Origin: Kitasatospora sp. NA04385
GTDB lineage: Bacteria > Actinomycetota > Actinomycetes > Streptomycetales > Streptomycetaceae
Assembly (NCBI RefSeq): GCF_013364235.1
Contig: NZ_CP054919.1
Location: 4,252,701 to 4,316,700 of the forward strand
Direction: 5' to 3'
Length of the DNA stretch: 64,000 nucleotides
Below, one piece after another: positions 35,376-44,175 of the stretch (within the stretch, counting starts at the first letter, position 1; each line of letters opens with the position of its first letter). The notes beneath the pieces are model-generated. The model worked only from the letters and a program-made list of their open reading frames with translations, ran no database searches and had not been told where the DNA came from. Position numbers and translations under genes: made by a program.

Positions 35376-35410
35376 CGAGGGGCCCCGCCGCGGTGCGGCG
35401 GGGCCCCTCG
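35376..35410 (+). terminator. Terminator after purM
   Basis: A perfect 16-bp stem, CGAGGGGCCCCGCCGC (35376-35391) with 35395-35410, has a GGT loop. Confidence 0.92.
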
Positions 35411-35512
35411 CGCTCGCCGGGACGGCGCGGCGCCGGTGGTGCGCGACGCGGGGACGCCGAAAACCGGCCCGGCGCTCACGGGGAGCGCTCGGACCGGCCC
35501 GGTCGGAGAACG

Positions 35513-35752
35513 TCAGGCGCGGCGACGAGCCGGAGGGGTGTCCTCGTCGTCATCGTCGTCGTCGTTGTACCTGTCGGCGTACGCCGCGTAGGGGTCGTCC
35601 TCGTCGTCGTCCTCGATCGGCTCAGGCTCGATCGCGGTGGACGGAGATACACCCAGCTCGTGAGACAGACGGTTAGCGTCGAACCCGCCGCTGTTGTACT
35701 TCAGCTCGCGGGCGACCTTCGTCTGCTTGGCCTTGGCCCGGCCGCGCCCCAT
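35513..35752 (-). CDS. DUF3073 family protein
   Basis: 79-aa conserved actinobacterial protein. The basic N-terminus GRGRAKAKQTKVARELKYNS and the acidic C-terminus with Asp runs (RYNDDDDDDEDTP) are diagnostic. A dipolar basic/acidic layout suggests nucleic-acid or protein contacts, but no function is known. It lies between purM and vdh as in Streptomyces coelicolor. Confidence 0.9.
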   Translation of the reverse strand: MGRGRAKAKQTKVARELKYNSGGFDANRLSHELGVSPSTAIEPEPIEDDDEDDPYAAYADRYNDDDDDDEDTPPARRRA

Positions 35753-36076
35753 GGGTCGACCCCCTCAACGGTGGGGCTCACGGCCCCGAGTCTGACACGT
35801 GTTGATGATCAGGTCCGGCCTGCCCGAAGTGGGAGACCGTCCCTTGGAGCATTAACGGTACCTGTTTCCGCCGCCGGACGGTACGTCGCCGGTGTGACGT
35901 GGCGCGCACCCGAGCCCCCCCGAACCAGGTCCGCCCAGGTCAGAGGGGAATTACGGGGCTTTCGCAGGCTGTCCGGCAGGTGACCGGACCCGTCGTTCCT
36001 GCAGAGATTATCCCCCGAAGGGGGCGCGGTATCGCCCGATCGGGGGACGGACTGAGAATCCGGTTCCACATCGTGA
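35753..36076. other. Leader region of DUF3073 gene
   Basis: No gene is supported. It contains the minus-strand promoter region of the DUF3073 gene, including an AT-richer GCATTAACGGTACC-type patch near 35850. It also holds a small CCCCC-GAA-GGGGG hairpin near 36014-36026. Confidence 0.5.
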
Positions 36077-36108
36077 TGCGCGGGGCGGGGCGCTCCCGGC
36101 CCCGCGCA
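36077..36108 (-). terminator. Hairpin after valine dehydrogenase
   Basis: TGCGCGGGG (36077-36085) pairs with CCCCGCGCA (36100-36108), 16 bases beyond the minus-strand stop. Confidence 0.7.
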
Positions 36109-36124
36109 CCGCGGGCGGCGGCGG

Positions 36125-37267
36125 TCAGCCCCGGCGGGCCGCCGGGAGCAGCACCGAGCGCAGCGCGCTGATCTCCCGCATCCGCTTCTCGGCGAGCCGG
36201 TCGGCGGCCACCGCCGGGGGGACGCCGTCGGCGGCGGCCCGGGTGAAGATCTCCAGCGTGGTGTCGAAGATCCGGGTGGCCTTCTTCTTGGCCCGGTCGA
36301 AGTCGAAGCCCTCGATCTCGTCGGCGACCTGGATCACGCCGCCGGAGTTCACCAGGTAGTCCGGTGCGTAGAGGATGCCGCGGTCGGCGAGGTCCTTCTC
36401 CACGCCCGGGTGGGCGAGCTGGTTGTTGGCCGCGCCGCAGACGACGGAGGTGCCGGCCGCGCCGAGCACGGCGACGGTGTCGTCGGTGAGCGCGCCGCCG
36501 AGCGCGCAGGGGGCGTAGACGTCCAGCGAGGCGTTCAGCAGGGCGGCGGTGTCGGCCACCACCTCGACCTCCGGGTGGGCGGCCCGGACGCGGTTCACGG
36601 CGGCCTCGGAGACGTCGGTGACGACCACGGTGGCGCCGTCCTCGACCAGGTGGCCGACCAGGTGGTGGCCGACCTTGCCGACGCCCGCGACGCCGACCCG
36701 CCGCCCGCTCAGGGTGGGCCGGCCCCAGCGGGCCCGGGCCGAGGCGCGCATGCCCTGGAAGACGCCGAAGGCGGTCAGCACGGAGGAGTCGCCGGCGCCG
36801 CCGTGCTCGGGCGAGCGGCCGGTCACGAAGGAGGTCTCCCGGGCCACCACGTCCATGTCCTGGACGTAGGTGCCGACGTCGCAGGCGGTCACGTAGCGGC
36901 CGCGCAGGGACTCCACGAAGCGCCCGTAGGCGCGCAGCACCGCTTCGCTCTTGTCCCGGTCCGGGTCGCCGATGATGACGGCCTTGCCGCCGCCGAGGTC
37001 GAGTCCGGCCAGGGCGTTCTTGTAGCTCATCCCGCGGGAGAGGTTCAGCGCGTCCTGCAGCGCCTCCTCCTCCGTCCCGTACGGGAAGAAGCGGGTGCCG
37101 CCCAGGGCCGGGCCGAGGGCGGTGGAGTGGATGGCGATGATCGCCTTGAGGCCGGAGGAGCGGTCGTGGCAGAGCACGACCTGCTCGTGCCCCTCGCCGT
37201 CCCGGTCGGTGCCGAAGACTCGGCCCAGCACGCCTGGTGCGGGGTGCGTGGTGTGTACGTCGGTCAC
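36125..37267 (-). CDS. vdh: Valine (Leu/Phe/Val) dehydrogenase
   Basis: 380-aa NAD-dependent amino acid dehydrogenase that oxidatively deaminates branched-chain amino acids; in Streptomyces it feeds precursors for polyketides. Motifs: [12 protein letters not shown], the catalytic Lys in [14 protein letters not shown], the Rossmann [12 protein letters not shown] and [12 protein letters not shown]. The ATG at 37267 was chosen because it gives the normal length; an upstream extension is Arg-rich and not protein-like. The neighbours DUF3073 and bldC match the known Streptomyces locus. Confidence 0.95.
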   Translation of the reverse strand: MTDVHTTHPAPGVLGRVFGTDRDGEGHEQVVLCHDRSSGLKAIIAIHSTALGPALGGTRFFPYGTEEEALQDALNLSRGMSYKNALAGLDLGGGKAVIIGDPDRDKSEAVLRAYGRFVESLRGRYVTACDVGTYVQDMDVVARETSFVTGRSPEHGGAGDSSVLTAFGVFQGMRASARARWGRPTLSGRRVGVAGVGKVGHHLVGHLVEDGATVVVTDVSEAAVNRVRAAHPEVEVVADTAALLNASLDVYAPCALGGALTDDTVAVLGAAGTSVVCGAANNQLAHPGVEKDLADRGILYAPDYLVNSGGVIQVADEIEGFDFDRAKKKATRIFDTTLEIFTRAAADGVPPAVAADRLAEKRMREISALRSVLLPAARRG

Positions 37268-37429
37268 GGTGGTGACTCCAGTAAGGGATGGCCCGCGGCG
37301 GTGGTGCGGGCGTCTGGTCGAAGCCTAGCCCCGGGATCGCCTTCGAATCTGCCCCTCGGACGCCCCCGGGGAACAACGACCGAAGCCGTCCGTACGACAC
37401 CCTGCCGGTTGTCCCGGGCGCGTGCGACG

Positions 37430-38341
37430 ATGCGGAGCGTGACCGCCTGGCGCACGACCGTGCTTCCTCCGTACACCGCGCAGCTGCGGGTCTACGAGCC
37501 GCTGGCCGCCTTCCCCGAGCCCGACCGCGCCCGCTGGCAGGCGTACGCCGCCGAGCACGGCCCCGACGCCGAGGGGCCGGGGCAGTCGGTGGCCGCGGCG
37601 GCGCTGGCCGAGCAGCGGGCCGCGCTGGCCGCGGTGGCGGCCCTGACGCCCCGTCCGCTGCCCGAGCAGGAGGACGAGCGGGCGTACGTGCGGCTGCTGG
37701 ACGGGGTGGTCTACGTGTGCCCCTGGACGACCCGGCTGCGGGGCTGGCTGGCCCTCCAGGAGCTCCGGCGGACGCTGCCCGCGCACCTGGTGGACACGGT
37801 GCTGCCGCCGGCCCTGCGGGCGGCCGGGGAGGCCGACCGGGAGCGCTGGCAGCAGGGGCACCCCGACGCCCGGCCGTGGATCGCCTCCAGCCGCTGGGAG
37901 GTGCCGCTGCGCTGGTTCCTGCCGTTCGGCGAGGAGGACCGGCGGCACGTGCCGGCCGGCGAGTACGGCTCGTCGGGGGAGGGCGAGCGGCCGGAACCGG
38001 CCACGCTGTTCTACCTGACGCCGATGGTGCAGGCCCGCCGCCGGGTGGCCCGGGCGTACCGGGTGCTGCGCGAGCGGGCGCCGGGCGGGCCGCTGGCGGA
38101 CGGCGCGGAGGAGGTCGGGCGGTGGCTGGAGGAGTTCCACCCGCGCTCGCTGGTGGAGCTGGACTACGGCGGCCTGGCCGGGCTGCTGGGCCCGCGGGGG
38201 CTGGCCGAGGAGCACTCGGTGGGCGAACTGGCGGACGGACTGGGCTCCTTGCGGGCCGGGGACACCGACGCGGCGCTGCGGGCCCACGAGGCGCTGACGG
38301 CGCGCTGGCGGCGGGTGCTGGCCCTGCGGCAGGCGTCCTGA
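37430..38341 (+). CDS. Conserved hypothetical protein between vdh and bldC
   Basis: 303-aa cytosolic protein, conserved at this locus in Streptomyces to my knowledge, with no recognised domain. It begins VLPPYTAQLRVYEPLAAFPE, and a core VYVCPWTTRLRGWLALQEL and SSRWEVPLRWFLPFGEEDRR follows. C-terminal helices are Glu/Leu-rich. ATG 37430 and GTG 37439 are both possible starts. It diverges from vdh. Confidence 0.75.
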   Translation: MRSVTAWRTTVLPPYTAQLRVYEPLAAFPEPDRARWQAYAAEHGPDAEGPGQSVAAAALAEQRAALAAVAALTPRPLPEQEDERAYVRLLDGVVYVCPWTTRLRGWLALQELRRTLPAHLVDTVLPPALRAAGEADRERWQQGHPDARPWIASSRWEVPLRWFLPFGEEDRRHVPAGEYGSSGEGERPEPATLFYLTPMVQARRRVARAYRVLRERAPGGPLADGAEEVGRWLEEFHPRSLVELDYGGLAGLLGPRGLAEEHSVGELADGLGSLRAGDTDAALRAHEALTARWRRVLALRQAS

Positions 38342-38825
38342 ACCGGCCGGGGCGTAACGCGGCGGCGGTGATGGGGCGTCAGGAAAATGCCACTGGCCGA
38401 ATCCGGGCCTGCGGGGGAGGATGGTCCGGACCATTGCCGCGGTTTCCGGGACCATGGTCCCGGATCGGGTCAATCCCCATGGAACGTGATACTACTCACC
38501 GTTGACGCGAACTCAGACCTATATGCCAAAATGGGACAACCAGCCCAAGCGCGCACAGGCGTGTCGCAACGTGACCGGACGTCACCACTGCGTGACTGTC
38601 CGCTATGGGGTGGTCCGGGGCCTTCCGTCGCTCTTGAACCCGTGAGGGGTCAATTTTGGCGGTTTGGCCGATGGGGCTGGACGGATGGTGTAGTTGTAGA
38701 CACCAGGACAAGCCGTTCGTCCTATAACCGACTCGGCCCGTCCCTGCCATTTCGGGCATCGCGGGCCAAGGTGCAGAATTTGAAGGATAGAACCGCCCTG
38801 GTTCGGTTCTCCGAGGAGGCCGCTC
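38342..38825 (+). promoter_or_regulatory. Long upstream region of bldC with two large palindromes
   Basis: 484 bp with no gene. ATGGTCCGGACCAT (38421-38434) and CCGGGACCATGGTCCCGG (38446-38463) are perfect palindromes sharing the half-site GGACCAT/ATGGTCC and separated by 11 bp. Closer to bldC, GAACC-GCCCT-GGTTC (38790-38804) is another inverted repeat, just before the GAGGAGG ribosome site. The length is typical of developmental genes under complex control. Confidence 0.6.
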
Positions 38826-39032
38826 ATGACCGCTCGTACCCCTGACGCCGAGCCCCTGCTGACGCCGGCAGAGGTCGCCACCATGTTCCGCGTGGATCCG
38901 AAGACCGTGACCCGCTGGGCCAAGGCCGGCAAGCTCACGTCCATCCGGACCCTCGGCGGCCACCGCCGTTACCGCGAGGCGGAGGTGCGTGCCCTGCTGG
39001 CCGGTATTCCGGCCCAGCGCACTGAGGTCTGA
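38826..39032 (+). CDS. bldC: Developmental transcriptional regulator BldC
   Basis: 68-aa MerR-like single-domain DNA-binding protein that delays entry into development in Streptomyces; it binds AT-rich direct repeats cooperatively. The sequence is characteristic: LLTPAEVATMFRVDPKTVTR (winged HTH), then WAKAGKLTSIRTLGGHRRYR. The ATG at 38826 has GAGGAGG upstream. Flanked by the vdh block and hrpA as in S. coelicolor. Confidence 0.97.
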   Translation: MTARTPDAEPLLTPAEVATMFRVDPKTVTRWAKAGKLTSIRTLGGHRRYREAEVRALLAGIPAQRTEV

Positions 39033-39090
39033 TCCCGTTCTTCCCAGGCAGCTCCCCGACTCCGCCGGGTCGGGGCGCCGCCGACAGCCC

Positions 39091-39136
39091 AAGGGCCGCT
39101 TCCTCCGACTCCGCCGGGTCGGAGGGGGCGGCCCTT
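39091..39136 (+). terminator. Terminator after bldC
   Basis: Two stacked stems: AAGGGCCGC/GCGGCCCTT (39091-39099, 39128-39136) and CCTCCGAC/GTCGGAGG (39102-39109, 39118-39125). The segment GACTCCGCCGGGTCGG occurs both here and at 39059-39074. Confidence 0.8.
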
Positions 39137-39365
39137 CGGCGTGCCCGGGGGAGACCGGAGGGGTGCTCGAAGGAGTGCCTCCGGCCGGAACGCGCGATTC
39201 CCTTTGGGGTGGCTGGTGGAGGGGGGCATTCTTGGGAAAGCAAGTGCAATTTTACATATTAAATCTGGGCACTTTGCGGAGATGCTCCCGAAGTGGCATC
39301 TCAAAAGGCGTTCAGTGACGGTGGTCACAGTCGTGTCACCTTGCCCGGCGGCCCGGAAATGCGAT
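39137..39365. other. AT-rich non-coding region between bldC and tRNA-Asp
   Basis: No gene is supported. It has a marked AT-rich patch (39247-39265, including TTTTACATATTAAAT) framed by AAGTGC/GCACTT arms (39242-39247, 39269-39274). A second hairpin, GAGATGC/GCATCTC, lies at 39279-39302, and TCACAG/GTGTCAC elements near 39325-39339. It may hold a regulatory RNA or a protein-binding region. Confidence 0.45.
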
Positions 39366-39395
39366 AAGGCCCGGAACCTTACGGTTCCGGGCCTT
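39366..39395 (-). terminator. Terminator of tRNA-Asp
   Basis: Perfect 13-bp stem AAGGCCCGGAACC / GGTTCCGGGCCTT with TTAC loop, 10 bases beyond the tRNA 3' end on the minus strand. Confidence 0.9.
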
Positions 39396-39405
39396 CACGC
39401 TACTG

Positions 39406-39479
39406 CGATCCCGACGGGACTTGAACCCGCGACCTCCACCTTGACAGGGTGGCGAGCTAACCAACTGCTCCACGGGACC
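39406..39479 (-). tRNA. tRNA-Asp (GTC)
   Basis: 74 nt; the acceptor GGTCCCG pairs with CGGGATC (one G-U). The anticodon stem CCACC/GGTGG encloses the loop CTGTCAA with anticodon GTC. The T arm has GGTTCAAGTCC. The 3' CCA is not encoded. Identical in sequence to 60656-60729. Confidence 0.93.
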
Positions 39480-39595
39480 AGTGTTCTGATCCTTGCCCGC
39501 CTGCTCTCGCCTGCGAACAAGACAGACTGTACTGCATCGCGACCCCCCAGGTCGAACCGGCTCCGGAGCACCCCGGAACCGGCCCGACCAGGGGC

Positions 39596-42500
39596 TCAGA
39601 GGGTGGCCGCCGCGGCCTCCATCGCCTTGAGGATCCGCTTCTCCGACACCGGGCTCGGCGTCCCCAGCCCCTGGGCGAAGAAGCTCACCCGCAGCTCCTC
39701 GATCATCCAGCGGACCGCCCGCACCTCCGGCGAGGGCTCCCGGCCCGCCGGCACCTTCGCCAGCAGCTCCCCGTACGCCTGCTGGACCGCCTGCACCTTC
39801 AGCAGGTTCTGCAGGTCGCGCTGCGGGTGGTTGGGCAGCGCCTCCAGCCGGCGGTCCACCGCCAGCAGGTAGCGCTTCAGGTCGCCCAGGCGCTGCCAGC
39901 CGGTGTCGGCCACGAAGCCCGGGTGCACCAGCGAGGCCAGGTGCAGCCGGACGTCGTTCACCGCGGACAGCAGCACCGGGCTGGAGACCGACTTCAGGCG
40001 GGTGGACGCCTTGTGGAAGGCGATCAGCACCGTCGCCGTCTTCAGCGTGGTGTCCGCCGACAGCTCGTACAGGTCCGCCCGGACCTTGTCGTACAGCGTG
40101 CCGAACGCCTCCGCGTCCCAGGCCACGCCGCCGTTCAGCGTCATCAGGCGGTCGGTCGCCGCCGCCACCACGTCCTCGAACAGCGCCGGGATCGAGCCGT
40201 GCGGGTTGTACGACAGGGCCAGCTTGGCCTGGTTGCCCAGCCGGCCCTGGATCGACTTGGCCGGGGAGTTGACCTGGAGCATCAGCAGGCGGCGGGTGCC
40301 CGCCCACATCGCCCGCTGCTGGGCCTCCGGGGTGTCGAACAGCTTGATGCCCACGCCGGTGCCCTCGTCCACCAGCGCCGGGTAGGCGCGCAGCGAGTGC
40401 CCCTTGGAGCGCTGCTCGAAGGTGCGCTGCAGGACCGGCAGGTCGGCCGGCCAGGCGGTCAGCCCGGTGCGCTCGATGCCGCGGCCGGACGCGGCGCTGG
40501 AGAGCGTCGCGGACAGCTTCGGCCGGAGCTTCCGGCGCAGCTCCTCCAGGTCCTTGGACTCGGCGAGCTTCCGCTTGCCGTCCACCACCCGGAAGGTCAC
40601 CTTCAGGTGGTCCGGGACGCGCTCCTCGTCCCAGGCCTCCGGCGGGATCGGCAGGCCCGACATCCGGTGCAGCACCCGCTCCAGCGTCGGCAGCAGGGGC
40701 TCCTGCCGGTCGGTCAGTTCGCGCATCGCCGCCCGGGCGTAGTCCGGGGCCGGGACGAAGTTGCGCCGCACCGCCTTCGGCAGCGAGCGGATCCAGGCCG
40801 TCACCAGCTCCGCGCGCAGGCCCGGGATCTGCCAGTCGAAGCCCTCCGACACCACCTGGTTCAGCACCGCCAGCGGGACGTGCACCGTCACGCCGTCCGC
40901 GTCGCTGCCCGGCTCGAACTGGTACGTCAGCGGGAAGCGCAGCTTGCCCTGCTGCCAGAAGTCCGGGTAGTCGGCCTCGGTGACGCCGTCCGCCGAGTCG
41001 TTGATCAGCATCGACTTCTCGAAGTTGAGCAGGTCGGGCCGGTCGCGGCGGGTCTTCTTCCACCAGGCGTCGAAGTGCCGCCCGGAGACCACGTCCTCGG
41101 GCAGCCGGGCGTCGTAGAAGTCGAACAGGGTCTGGTCGTCCACCAGGATGTCCCGGCGGCGGGCCCGGTTCTCCAGCTCCTCGACCTCGTCGAGCAGCTT
41201 GCGGTTCTCCGCGAAGAACCGGTGGTGGGTCTCCCAGTCGCCCTCGACCAGCGCGGTGCGGATGAACAGCTCCCGGCACAGCTCCGGGTCGATCCGGCCG
41301 TAGTTGACCTTGCGCTGGGCGACGATCGGCAGCCCGTACAGGGTGACCTTCTCGTAGGCCAGCACCGCGCCGGCCTTCTTCTCCCAGTGCGGCTCGCTGT
41401 ACGTCCGCTTGATCAGGTGCGCCGCCAGCGGCTCCACCCACTCCGGCTCGATCTTCGCGTTGATCCGCGCCCACAGCCGGGAGGTCTCCACCAGCTCGGC
41501 CGACATCACCCAGCGCGGCGGCTTCTTGAACAGCCCCGAGCCGGGGAAGACCGCGAACCGGGCGCCGCGGGCGCCCGCGTACTCGCGCTTCTCCACGTCG
41601 AACAGGCCCAGGTGGGAGAGCAGGCCGGAGAGCAGCGCCTGGTGGATCCGGTCGGCGTCCGGCTCGGCGTCGTCCGCCGGCTCGTCGATGGTGACGCCGA
41701 GCTGCTTGGCGATGGTGCGCAGCTGGACGTAGACGTCCTGCCACTCCCGTATCCGCAGGTAGTTGAGGAACTCGGACTTGCACATCCGGCGGAACGCCGA
41801 GGAGGACAGCTCCTTCTGCTGCTCCCGCACGTAGCGCCAGATCGACAGGTAGGACAGGAAGTCGGAGGTCTCCGACTGGAAGCGGCGGTGCCGGTCGTCG
41901 GCGGCCTGGCGCTTCTCGGCCGGGCGCTCGCGCGGGTCCTGGATGGAGAGCGCGGCGGCGATCACCATCACGTCCCGGACGCAGCCGAGGCGGTCGGCCT
42001 CCAGCACCATCCGGGCCATCCGCGGGTCGACCGGGAGCTGGGCGAGCTTGCGGCCCAGCTCGGTCAGCCGCTTGCGGTGGTCCTTCTCGGCCGGGTCGAG
42101 GGCGCCCAGCTCGTGCAGCAGGTTGACGCCGTCCTTGATGTTCCGGGAGTCCGGCGGGTCCAGGAACGGGAAGGCGGCGATGTCGCCCAGGCCCGCCGCG
42201 GTCATCTGCAGGATCACCGAGGCCAGGTTGGTGCGCAGGATCTCGGCGTCGGTGAACTCGGGGCGGGAGAGGAAGTCCTCCTCCGAGTACAGCCGGATGC
42301 AGATGCCGTCCGAGGTGCGGCCGCAGCGGCCCTTGCGCTGGTTGGCGCTGGCCTGGCTGACCGCCTCGATCGGGAGGCGCTGCACCTTGGTGCGGTGGCT
42401 GTAGCGGGAGATCCGGGCGGTGCCCGGGTCGATCACGTACTTGATGCCGGGGACGGTCAGCGAGGTCTCGGCGACGTTGGTGGCCAGCACCACCCGGCGT

Positions 42501-43564
42501 TGCGAGGAGCGCTGGAAGACCCGGTGCTGCTCGGCCGAGGAGAGCCGGGCGTACAGCGGCAGCACCTCGGTGGACTTCAGTTTCAGCTTGGTCAGCGCGT
42601 CGGCGGTGTCGCGGATCTCGCGCTCGCCGGAGAGGAACACCAGGACGTCGCCCGGGCCCTCGGCCTGGAGCTCCTCGACGGCGTCGCAGATGCCCTGGAT
42701 CTGGTCCCGGTCGCGGTCCCGGTCGTTGCCGTCCTCGTCCTCGTCGAGCTCGTCGTCCTCGACCAGCGGGCGGTAGCGGACCTCGACCGGGTAGGTGCGG
42801 CCGGAGACCTCGATGATCGGGGCGTCGTCGAAGTGCGCGGCGAAGCGCTCCGGGTCGATGGTCGCGGAGGTGATGACCACCTTGAGGTCGGGGCGGCGGG
42901 GCAGTAGTTGCTTGAGGTAGCCGAGCAGGAAGTCGATGTTCAGGCTGCGCTCGTGCGCCTCGTCGATGATCAGGGTGTCGTACTGGCGCAGGTCCCGGTC
43001 GGTCTGGATCTCGGCCAGCAGGATGCCGTCCGTCATCAGCTTCACCAGGGTGTCCTGGCCGGCCTGGTCGGTGAACCGGACCTTCCAGCCGACCGCTCCG
43101 CCCAGCGGGGTGTCCAGCTCCTCGGCGACCCGTTCGGCCACCGTGCGGGCGGCGATCCGGCGCGGCTGGGTGTGCCCGATCAGGCCCTGGACGCCGCGGC
43201 CCAGCTCCAGGCAGATCTTCGGGATCTGGGTGGTCTTGCCGGAGCCGGTCTCGCCCGCCACGATCACCACCTGGTGGTCGCGGACGGCGGCCAGGATCTC
43301 GTCCTTCTTCTGGGCGACCGGCAGCTCCTGCGGGTACCTGATCACCGGCACCGCCGACCGGCGGGAGGCCACCCGGGCCTCGGAGCGGTCGAAGTCGGAC
43401 GCCAGCTCGGCCAGGACCTGCTGCCGGCCCTCGGCCGACCTGACCTTGCGGGTGCCCTCCAGGCGGCGGCCGAGCCGCTGCGCGTCGCGCAGCATCACAC
43501 CGGGCAGCCGGGCGGCCAGCTCCGCGAACGTGGGGGCGGGCTGCGGGGCTACGGGAGAACTCAC
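39596..43564 (-). CDS. hrpA: ATP-dependent RNA helicase HrpA (DEAH box)
   Basis: About 1322-aa DEAH/RHA helicase of full HrpA length. Walker A is GETGSGKTTQ (about residues 104-112), and DEAH is in LIIDEAHERS (201-204). SAT is in VVITSATIDPERFA. Helicase motifs V/VI give ATNVAETSLTVPG and QRKGRCGRTSDG. HA2/ratchet, OB and the large DUF3418 C-terminal domain follow. GTG 43564 is the most likely start, with GAGGG in good position upstream; ATG at 43573 and 43588 are alternatives. Acidic run DEDEDGNDRDRDRD near residue 280. Confidence 0.95.
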   Translation of the reverse strand: MSSPVAPQPAPTFAELAARLPGVMLRDAQRLGRRLEGTRKVRSAEGRQQVLAELASDFDRSEARVASRRSAVPVIRYPQELPVAQKKDEILAAVRDHQVVIVAGETGSGKTTQIPKICLELGRGVQGLIGHTQPRRIAARTVAERVAEELDTPLGGAVGWKVRFTDQAGQDTLVKLMTDGILLAEIQTDRDLRQYDTLIIDEAHERSLNIDFLLGYLKQLLPRRPDLKVVITSATIDPERFAAHFDDAPIIEVSGRTYPVEVRYRPLVEDDELDEDEDGNDRDRDRDQIQGICDAVEELQAEGPGDVLVFLSGEREIRDTADALTKLKLKSTEVLPLYARLSSAEQHRVFQRSSQRRVVLATNVAETSLTVPGIKYVIDPGTARISRYSHRTKVQRLPIEAVSQASANQRKGRCGRTSDGICIRLYSEEDFLSRPEFTDAEILRTNLASVILQMTAAGLGDIAAFPFLDPPDSRNIKDGVNLLHELGALDPAEKDHRKRLTELGRKLAQLPVDPRMARMVLEADRLGCVRDVMVIAAALSIQDPRERPAEKRQAADDRHRRFQSETSDFLSYLSIWRYVREQQKELSSSAFRRMCKSEFLNYLRIREWQDVYVQLRTIAKQLGVTIDEPADDAEPDADRIHQALLSGLLSHLGLFDVEKREYAGARGARFAVFPGSGLFKKPPRWVMSAELVETSRLWARINAKIEPEWVEPLAAHLIKRTYSEPHWEKKAGAVLAYEKVTLYGLPIVAQRKVNYGRIDPELCRELFIRTALVEGDWETHHRFFAENRKLLDEVEELENRARRRDILVDDQTLFDFYDARLPEDVVSGRHFDAWWKKTRRDRPDLLNFEKSMLINDSADGVTEADYPDFWQQGKLRFPLTYQFEPGSDADGVTVHVPLAVLNQVVSEGFDWQIPGLRAELVTAWIRSLPKAVRRNFVPAPDYARAAMRELTDRQEPLLPTLERVLHRMSGLPIPPEAWDEERVPDHLKVTFRVVDGKRKLAESKDLEELRRKLRPKLSATLSSAASGRGIERTGLTAWPADLPVLQRTFEQRSKGHSLRAYPALVDEGTGVGIKLFDTPEAQQRAMWAGTRRLLMLQVNSPAKSIQGRLGNQAKLALSYNPHGSIPALFEDVVAAATDRLMTLNGGVAWDAEAFGTLYDKVRADLYELSADTTLKTATVLIAFHKASTRLKSVSSPVLLSAVNDVRLHLASLVHPGFVADTGWQRLGDLKRYLLAVDRRLEALPNHPQRDLQNLLKVQAVQQAYGELLAKVPAGREPSPEVRAVRWMIEELRVSFFAQGLGTPSPVSEKRILKAMEAAAATL

Positions 43565-43789
43565 TGCGGGCATCCCTCTAGGTTGCATAAGGCCGGGGCC
43601 GGAGCGCACCTCGGTTTTGTCGGTCTCGCTCTTTCGAGCCTCCAGTGTCACAGGCGCGGCGGGCGGACCGCGAACAGCCGGGGCGGGGCTCCCGGGCGGT
43701 ACCCGGCCATTTCGCCCGGGCGCCGTACTGACTAGCCTGGGGGGAACAGGCTTTCGGGGAAGAACACACGGGGAAACAGGGGGACGGTC

Positions 43790-44134
43790 ATGGACTTGAT
43801 CGGAGACGTCAAACACCTCGTCGGTGACGTGGCCAAGGTCGGCGAGGACATCGTCATGGCGCCGGCCGAGATCGCGCACTGGGCGCTCGGCAAGATGTTC
43901 GGCGACGCCGACGCCGAGCTGAACGCGATCGCCCAGGAGCTGGCGGAGCTGGGCAAGCAGGTGGACGCCCTCGGCCGCGACGTGAGCGCGGTGCTCGGCG
44001 GGATGACCTGGCACGGCGCCGCCGCGGACGCCTTCACCGCGCACGCGCAGGGCCGGGTGCGGGAGTTGAACACCGTCGCGGACGAACTGGGGCAGCTGAG
44101 CGGCTCGGTCAAGCAGCTCGCCAACGTCCTGTAG
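43790..44134 (+). CDS. WXG100-like small secreted-type helical protein
   Basis: 114-aa two-helix protein. The turn motif is WHG (GGMTWHGAAADAF), a variant of the WXG of Esx proteins. Flanking amphipathic helices are ELNAIAQELAELGKQVDALG and RVRELNTVADELGQLS. No signal peptide is visible. The family is exported by type VII secretion systems as dimers. It is followed after 41 bp by the NlpC/P60 gene, which it probably partners. Start ATG 43790. Confidence 0.75.
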   Translation: MDLIGDVKHLVGDVAKVGEDIVMAPAEIAHWALGKMFGDADAELNAIAQELAELGKQVDALGRDVSAVLGGMTWHGAAADAFTAHAQGRVRELNTVADELGQLSGSVKQLANVL

Positions 44135-44175
44135 GGCCTCCCGCACGGGGGCGAGAACGAGGAGGCGCCAGACAG

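Noticed and set aside
39406-39479. tRNA-Asp as attachment site of an integrated element
   Set aside because: No integrase and no duplicated tRNA 3' fragment found nearby; the other copy is a complete gene in a tRNA cluster.
39827-42907. Plus-strand 1026-residue frame opposite hrpA
   Set aside because: Antisense shadow with repetitive Gln/Leu/Val/Arg composition; hrpA motifs are complete on the other strand.
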